Assembly: GCA_014860395.1 (NCBI GenBank)
Contig: JACZJU010000233.1
Span: 1 to 37,144 of the forward strand
Origin: Burkholderiales bacterium
GTDB lineage: Bacteria; Pseudomonadota; Gammaproteobacteria; Burkholderiales; SG8-39
Direction of reading: 5' to 3'
DNA length: 37,144 nucleotides
Both the position numbers and the translations under genes were made by a program. Numbering within the stretch: the stretch's first letter is position 1; the number at the start of each line of letters is the position of its first letter. The notes beneath the pieces are model-generated. The model worked only from the letters and a program-made list of their open reading frames with translations. It ran no database searches and had not been told where the DNA came from. Positions 33,263 to 37,144 of this stretch are shown piece by piece.

Positions 33263-33889
33263 TTAGCGCCAGGCCCAGACCGGCTGCTCCAGATGCGCGA
33301 CGCGGGTCGCTCGGCCGTGCACAGCGACTTCGATGAACTGGTAGAGCACGGCCGCAGTCGGCGCGTGGACCAAAGTCCCGAGTATGGGATAGCGTATTAC
33401 CGGCTGATTACTTTCCGGAATCGCGACGAATTCGGGCGAGCCGGGGCGTCCGAACTCGGCCAGTCGCACCCGGTAAATCGCTTCCACCTCCCCCGGATTC
33501 GCATGCATCTGCGCGCCCTCCGGTGCCCACACCACGACAGGTGTAATCAGATAGCCCGAGCGCGTGGGGTAGTCGTCCAGGAATCCGAGTACGGCCTCGG
33601 GCGGGAGTTCCAGGCCGATCTCCTCGCGTGCTTCGCGCAGTGCGGCTTCGACGGCGGACTCGCCCGCGTCGACGCGTCCGCCGGGCAGTGCGTACTGCCC
33701 GGAATGCGCGTTCAAATGCTTGGCCCGCAGCGTCACAACCAGTGCAGCACCGCCCGCGCCATCGTCAGCGACGATCACGCACACGGACGCGCGTTTGAGA
33801 TCGCGCAGCGGCAAGGTCGCCGCGGCGCGCAGGCCGAGATTGCGCGATATGCGCGAACGCAACATGTCGTCGAAGCGCAGGTCCTTCAT
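33263..33889 (-). CDS. Nudix hydrolase, CoA pyrophosphatase (NudL)-like
   Basis: A 208-residue Nudix protein. The Nudix box is GGRVDAGESAVEAALREAREE followed by IGLEL, here split as GGRVDAGESAVEAAL and REAREEIGL, with all Glu metal ligands present. The preceding VTLRAKHLNAHSGQYALPG resembles the UPF0035 motif of CoA pyrophosphatases (LLT.R..hL..H.GQ...PGG). NudL-type enzymes hydrolyse CoA or acyl-CoA to phosphopantetheines and 3',5'-ADP. I prefer the ATG at 33889; a TTG at 33925 overlapping the upstream dehydrogenase stop (TTGA) would give 220 residues and cannot be excluded. Confidence 0.87.
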   Translation of the reverse strand: MKDLRFDDMLRSRISRNLGLRAAATLPLRDLKRASVCVIVADDGAGGAALVVTLRAKHLNAHSGQYALPGGRVDAGESAVEAALREAREEIGLELPPEAVLGFLDDYPTRSGYLITPVVVWAPEGAQMHANPGEVEAIYRVRLAEFGRPGSPEFVAIPESNQPVIRYPILGTLVHAPTAAVLYQFIEVAVHGRATRVAHLEQPVWAWR

Positions 33890-33921
33890 ACCCCGGCGCG
33901 CATCATGCGCAGGCGGTCGAT

Positions 33922-34872
33922 TCAATACCCGCGGACGCGGTCGACCAGCGCGGCCAGCGGCTCTCCGGCGAGAAATCGGCCCATGTTGTCGACGAACATG
34001 GCAGCGACGATTTCGTCCCGGTGCACGTCCAGCCCGCCAATGTGCGGCAGCACGGTAATGCCTTCGGTCACCCAGAAGACATGATCGGCGGGCAGCGGCT
34101 CGGTGCGGTAGACGTCGAGCACGGCACCGGCGATGGTCTTCGTGCGCACCGCCTCCACCAAGTCGTCATCGTCGATCAGTGCGCCGCGTCCGAAATTGAG
34201 CAAATAGGCGCTCGCGCGCATCGCCTTGAAGCGCGCCGCATTCATGATACGGTCCGTCCGCGGCGTGAGCGGCAGCAGCAGCAGCACGAAATCGGACTGC
34301 GCCAACACCTCGTCGGTGGCCTCGGGCGGATAGATTCTGTCCACATGTGGCACCGGCTCCGCCGCGCGCCGCGTGCCGATCACGCGCAGTTCCAGCGCAC
34401 TGGCCTTTTTCGCCAATTCGCGGCCAATTTCACCCATGCCGAGTATGCCCAGCGTCTTTCCGGCCAGCGGCACCGAAACGCGCCTCACCCAACGGCAGTC
34501 GCGCTGGTCCAGGGTCGCCTGCGCGTAAGGCTTGGTCAGATGGAACAGCGCGCCGAGGATATTCTCCGGCATTTGCACGCGATGCGTGCCGCGGGCGCAA
34601 CTGAGCGCGATGTCCGCGCGCAAATCCGGTCGCGAAACCCAGTTGTCGACGCCGACGGTGAGCGCCTGGATCCAGCGCAGCCGCGGCATTTTCGCCAGCA
34701 CTCCCGGCGGCACCTGGCGGGCGAGCAGGATCTCGGTGCGCGCAAGCTGCGCTGCGCTCGGTTGCTGATCCGAGCGCAGCAATTGAATGTCCAGGCGATC
34801 TGCGAGCTCGGCACGCGCCAGTGCCTGGCGGTAGACCTCGGCTTCGTTCAGCCACAACAATGTAGGTATCAT
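33922..34872 (-). CDS. D-isomer-specific 2-hydroxyacid dehydrogenase (GhrA/SerA family)
   Basis: A 316-residue NAD(P)-dependent oxidoreductase acting on 2-keto/2-hydroxy acids. The nucleotide fold has GILGMGEIGREL, with TRR after the next strand, which hints at NADPH preference. Catalytic Arg is in NFGRGALIDDDDL, Glu in DVYRTEPLP and His in LPHIGGLD. The substrate (glyoxylate, hydroxypyruvate or other) is not deducible. The start MIPTLLWLN lies only 3 bases after the tRNA-Glu CCA end; an in-frame start further up would translate the tRNA itself and is rejected. Any Shine-Dalgarno (GGGGA) must lie inside the tRNA acceptor stem. It is probably co-transcribed with the tRNA pair. Confidence 0.9.
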   Translation of the reverse strand: MIPTLLWLNEAEVYRQALARAELADRLDIQLLRSDQQPSAAQLARTEILLARQVPPGVLAKMPRLRWIQALTVGVDNWVSRPDLRADIALSCARGTHRVQMPENILGALFHLTKPYAQATLDQRDCRWVRRVSVPLAGKTLGILGMGEIGRELAKKASALELRVIGTRRAAEPVPHVDRIYPPEATDEVLAQSDFVLLLLPLTPRTDRIMNAARFKAMRASAYLLNFGRGALIDDDDLVEAVRTKTIAGAVLDVYRTEPLPADHVFWVTEGITVLPHIGGLDVHRDEIVAAMFVDNMGRFLAGEPLAALVDRVRGY

Positions 34873-34875
34873 AAT

Positions 34876-34951
34876 TGGCGTCCCCAGGGGGATTCGAACC
34901 CCCGTACTCACCGTGAAAGGGTGATGTCCTAGGCCTCTAGACGATGGGGAC
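34876..34951 (-). tRNA. tRNA-Glu (UUC)
   Basis: A 76-base cloverleaf with encoded CCA. The acceptor GTCCCCA pairs with TGGGGAC, the D-arm has TCTAGAGG, the anticodon loop CTTTCAC gives UUC (34917-34915) and the T-loop is GGTTCGAATCC. It closely follows E. coli tRNA-Glu. It lies 38 bases after tRNA-Ala on the same strand. Confidence 0.97.
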
Positions 34952-34989
34952 TAAAGGGCTTGGTGCTAACCAGATAGGGCTGGTCGGTG

Positions 34990-35065
<76 letters not shown>

Positions 35066-35078
35066 ACGAAAGGCGCGA

Positions 35079-35108
35079 ATTATACCGGCTTGCGCCAGTC
35101 CCTGTAAA
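35079..35108 (-). promoter_or_regulatory. Sigma-70 promoter of the tRNA-Ala/tRNA-Glu unit
   Basis: On the minus strand TTTACA (35108-35103, 5/6 to TTGACA), an 18-base spacer and a perfect TATAAT (35084-35079) precede tRNA-Ala by about 14 bases. The predicted start is near 35072. It lies immediately after the gltX stop, giving the tRNAs expression independent of gltX. It may also drive the dehydrogenase and Nudix genes. Confidence 0.78.
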
Positions 35109-35114
35109 GGCGAT

Positions 35115-36515
35115 TTAGCTTTCCACCAGATAGGGTTGCAGCCGCGCCAGCACGGCGTCGCGCCCCAGCAGTTCCAGCACCGCGTCGATCGACGGCGTCT
35201 GCGTCTGCCCGAGCAGCATCACCCGCAGCGGCATGGCGATTTTGGGCATTTTGTGGCCGAATTTTCCGACCACCGCCTTGACTGCCGCGTTCAATTGCGG
35301 CCGCTGCCATTCTACCCGTTCCAGGCTGCTTGCCAGTTCGCGCACGGCGGGCATGATCTCCGGCGTCAGGTGCTCGGCGATCAGCGCCTTGGTCGGTTCC
35401 ACGCGCCGGTAGAACATCATCGCCGCCTCGGCCATGTGCTCCAAAGTGGTGGCGCGGTCCTTGATCAATTTCACCACCTCCACCAGCGCCGGGCCGTCGG
35501 CGAGCCTGCCGCCGTCGCGCTCGATGCGCGGGCCTGCCAGTTCGGCCAGGCGCACCGGATCGGCTTCCTTGATGTACTCGTGGTTGAGCCATGACAGCTT
35601 GGCCGCGTCGAACTGAGCGGTCGACTTGCTCACATGCGCGAGGTCGAACCACTCGACGAACTGCTCGCGGGTGAATTTCTCTGCATCGCCATGGCTCCAG
35701 CCCAGGCGCGCCAGGTAGTTGAACAGCGCCTCGGGCAGATAGCCCTCCTCCGGATATTGCATCACCGAGACCGCGCCGTGGCGTTTAGACAGGCGCTCGC
35801 CGTCGGCACCGAGGATCATGGGCGCATGCGCGAACTGCGGCAGCGGAGCACCCAGCGCCTGGAAGATATTCACCTGGCGCGGCGTGTTGTTGACATGGTC
35901 GTCTCCGCGGATGACATGGGTGATGCCCATGTCCAAGTCGTCCACCACCACGCCGAAATTGTAGGTAGGCACGCCGTCGGCGCGCAGGATCACCAAATCG
36001 TCTAGCTCGCCGTTGGAGACGGTGATCGGCCCCTTCACCAGGTCGATGAAGGTGACTGCGCCCTCGTCCGGGTTGCGAAAGCGCAGCACCGGCTCGACCC
36101 CTGCGGGCGGCGTCAGCCCCGATGCTTTCGCATTCTGCGGACGCCAGCGCCCGTCATAGCGCGGCTTCGCGCCGCGCGCGCGCTGCTGCTCGCGCATGTG
36201 ATCGAGTTCGTCCCTGCTCGCGTAGCACCAGTAGGCCTTGTCCGCGGAGAGCAGTTGCTCCGCCACTTCGCGGTAGCGCGCCAGGCGCTGCATCTGGCGG
36301 AAAGGCCCCTCGTCCCAATCCAGACCCAGCCACTTCATGCCATCGATGATCGCGTTCACCGAAGCTTCGGTCGAACGCTCCAGGTCGGTGTCCTCGATGC
36401 GCAGCACGAACTTGCCGCCGTGCTTGCGCGCGTAGGCCCAGGAAAATAGCGCGGTGCGCGCGCCGCCGACGTGCAGGTAACCGGTGGGACTGGGAGCGAA
36501 ACGGGTACGGATCAT
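35115..36515 (-). CDS. gltX: Glutamyl-tRNA synthetase
   Basis: A 466-residue class-I aminoacyl-tRNA synthetase charging tRNA-Glu. The HIGH-type motif is [20 protein letters not shown] (residues 5-24), the KMSKS-type motif is [13 protein letters not shown] (about residue 240), and [12 protein letters not shown] is the family glutamate-site segment. Length matches the bacterial enzyme (about 465-470). The C-terminal helical anticodon-binding domain is complete. It is followed on the same strand by tRNA-Ala and its substrate tRNA-Glu. A TAAAAT hexamer lies at 36545-36540, 25 bases before the ATG, but I see no good -35. Confidence 0.97.
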   Translation of the reverse strand: MIRTRFAPSPTGYLHVGGARTALFSWAYARKHGGKFVLRIEDTDLERSTEASVNAIIDGMKWLGLDWDEGPFRQMQRLARYREVAEQLLSADKAYWCYASRDELDHMREQQRARGAKPRYDGRWRPQNAKASGLTPPAGVEPVLRFRNPDEGAVTFIDLVKGPITVSNGELDDLVILRADGVPTYNFGVVVDDLDMGITHVIRGDDHVNNTPRQVNIFQALGAPLPQFAHAPMILGADGERLSKRHGAVSVMQYPEEGYLPEALFNYLARLGWSHGDAEKFTREQFVEWFDLAHVSKSTAQFDAAKLSWLNHEYIKEADPVRLAELAGPRIERDGGRLADGPALVEVVKLIKDRATTLEHMAEAAMMFYRRVEPTKALIAEHLTPEIMPAVRELASSLERVEWQRPQLNAAVKAVVGKFGHKMPKIAMPLRVMLLGQTQTPSIDAVLELLGRDAVLARLQPYLVES

Positions 36516-36566
36516 GGGAAGCGGCTCTGGAAAGCCCGCATTTTACTGGAATATGCCTCGTTCGAA

Positions 36567-36596
36567 TTGACCCGGGGCGCGCGTATGTGATTAAAT
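36567..36596 (+). promoter_or_regulatory. Sigma-70 promoter of tRNA-Val
   Basis: TTGACC (36567-36572, 5/6), 18 bases, then TTAAAT (36591-36596, 4/6). The start would be near 36603, a few bases before the mature tRNA 5' end. It lies in the gap divergent from gltX. Confidence 0.58.
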
Positions 36597-36608
36597 CCGC
36601 ACTCGGTC

Positions 36609-36683
36609 GGGCGGTTAGCTCAGTGGTAGAGCACTGCCTTCACACGGCAGGGGTCACTGGTTCGAACCCAGTATCGCCCACCA
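36609..36683 (+). tRNA. tRNA-Val (CAC)
   Basis: A 75-base cloverleaf with encoded CCA. The acceptor GGGCGGT pairs with ATCGCCC (one G:U), the D-arm is GCTCAGTGGTAGAGC, the anticodon stem-loop CTGCC-TTCACAC-GGCAG gives CAC, and the T-loop is GGTTCGAACCC. It is the only plus-strand tRNA here; no intrinsic terminator is obvious after it. Confidence 0.97.
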
Positions 36684-36688
36684 TTAAG

Positions 36689-36808
36689 TCAATTAGCCGC
36701 GGAGCGTCGGCCGATCCGCGCGCAAGGCGGCACGGAATTCAGCCCGGATCTGGCAAGCTGTTCGAAATCCCGTCGGGCCGAAAGCGGTTTCCCCTGGCTT
36801 GCATTCAT
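36689..36808 (-). CDS. Possible 39-residue small ORF after the heptad-repeat protein
   Basis: The ATG overlaps the stop of the upstream gene (ATGA), and AGGA stands 5 bases before it, the arrangement of a translationally coupled gene. The 39 residues begin MNASQGKPLSARRDFEQL and show no recognisable domain, signal or membrane segment. It ends 5 bases short of tRNA-Val on the other strand. Chance is a realistic alternative in GC-rich DNA. Confidence 0.25.
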   Translation of the reverse strand: MNASQGKPLSARRDFEQLARSGLNSVPPCARIGRRSAAN

Positions 36809-37144
36809 GCCTTCCTTTTGACCCTGTCGGCGCGCTCCAGTTCGTCCAAAGCGGCGCGCGCCCGGTCCCACTCCGCGCGCGCTTCGCGCCGGGCTGCAAG
36901 CGCCTGGTCCCAGGCAGCGTTTGCCTCGTCGCGGACGGCCTCGGCCCTGCGCCGGTCGGAGTCTGTCTTGCGCCGGTCGCCGCCCACACTGCGCCGGTCG
37001 CCTCCAGCAATACGCCGGTCGGCATTGGCTCTGACCCAGGCGTCGTTTGCCTCGGTCCGCTCGGTTTGCTTCTGGTCCAGTCGCTCGTTTGCCCTGCGCC
37101 AGTCGGCCTCTGCCTTCGCGAGGGCGGCTTCAAGTTCTGCGCGT
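36805..37144 (-). CDS. C-terminal part of a heptad-repeat, Ala/Arg/Glu-rich protein (runs off the right edge)
   Basis: The open frame enters from the right edge and gives 112 residues before its stop. The sequence is highly charged and helix-prone at both ends (RAELEAALAKAEADWRRANE; AALDELERADRVKRKA). It keeps a strict seven-residue register: Trp at visible residues 15, 36, 78 and 92 and the DRR triplets at 42, 49, 56 and 63. The middle is four DRR-headed heptads, two ending in Gly-Gly, matched by four CGCCGGTCG words exactly 21 bases apart in the DNA. EAN-A/D-AW occurs twice, 42 residues apart. Third-position GC is high in this frame, supporting it over the overlapping frames. It is probably a coiled-coil or helical-rod protein; function unknown. 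Confidence 0.6.
   Translation of the reverse strand, partial: RAELEAALAKAEADWRRANERLDQKQTERTEANDAWVRANADRRIAGGDRRSVGGDRRKTDSDRRRAEAVRDEANAAWDQALAARREARAEWDRARAALDELERADRVKRKA
36950..37021. repeat. 21-bp periodic repeat, four copies of CGCCGGTCG
   Basis: CGCCGGTCG occurs at 36950, 36971, 36992 and 37013, exactly 21 bases apart. The bases between copies are more variable. The period is seven codons, and each copy encodes Asp-Arg-Arg in the overlapping minus-strand gene, so it reflects internal duplication of a heptad rather than a non-coding array. Confidence 0.85.

Noticed and set aside
34873..34911. An N-terminal extension of the dehydrogenase reading through tRNA-Glu (TGVRIPLGTP)
   Set aside because: This peptide is simply the translated tRNA 3' half; the protein family starts near MIPTLLW.
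36950..37021. The CGCCGGTCG series as a CRISPR-like or non-coding tandem array
   Set aside because: The units are 9 bases at a 21-base period with no spacers of CRISPR length, and the period matches codon heptads of an open frame.

Overview
The window is a GC-rich proteobacterial chromosome segment. Gene content suggests a facultatively anaerobic betaproteobacterium (Burkholderiales/Nitrosomonadales-like): a soluble NAD-reducing HoxFUYH hydrogenase with fused HoxF, FNR-type boxes, an E. coli-type GshA, EgtB, and gltX beside tRNA genes. The lineage is an inference, not a measurement. No phage, transposase, integrase, rRNA or CRISPR was seen.

Left end (1-4444, minus strand): the 5' part of arfB (ribosome rescue), a small GIY-YIG protein, pyruvate phosphate dikinase (ppdK), and a tandem universal stress protein (usp). 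The 460-base gap upstream of usp is not empty. It holds two FNR/Anr-like boxes, each with a -10 hexamer at the same class-II spacing. One fits the usp promoter. The other sits directly upstream of a compact two-hairpin sequence ending in a U-tract, a good candidate for an anaerobically induced small RNA of about 83 nt.

4908-22349 (minus strand): a nearly gap-free gene train. It begins at a third box of the same TTGAC-N4-ATCAA form and runs hypA-hypB-hypF-hypC-hypD-hypE-hoxF-hoxU-hoxY-hoxH-hoxW. This is a complete NAD-linked [NiFe]-hydrogenase with its own nickel/Fe(CN)2CO maturation set and endopeptidase. After a gap of about 40 bases follows a MacAB-like exporter (HlyD-type adaptor, ATPase, two FtsX-type permeases), then an acetolactate-synthase-like thiamine-diphosphate enzyme.

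22442-27307 (minus strand): a three-gene nucleotide-signalling operon. It encodes a GAF-GAF-PAS class III cyclase, an HD-GYP-like protein in which the metal-binding HD reads QD, and a GGDEF-EAL-like protein with decayed motifs in both domains.

27616-33158: a PagP-like outer-membrane barrel and glutathione reductase (gor) on minus. Divergent from gor are gshA, egtB and a DHCW-type cupin on plus. GshA makes gamma-glutamylcysteine, which is both the glutathione precursor and the sulfur donor for type-I EgtB; egtD is not in the window.

33171-37144: a copy of a short palindromic repeat also found between hoxU and hoxY, a 12-bp-stem hairpin, then (minus) a Nudix hydrolase and a 2-hydroxyacid dehydrogenase downstream of tRNA-Glu and tRNA-Ala, which have their own promoter, and gltX. 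tRNA-Val is on plus. The right edge carries the C-terminal part of an Ala/Arg/Glu-rich protein with a strict seven-residue register, including a 21-bp DNA repeat.
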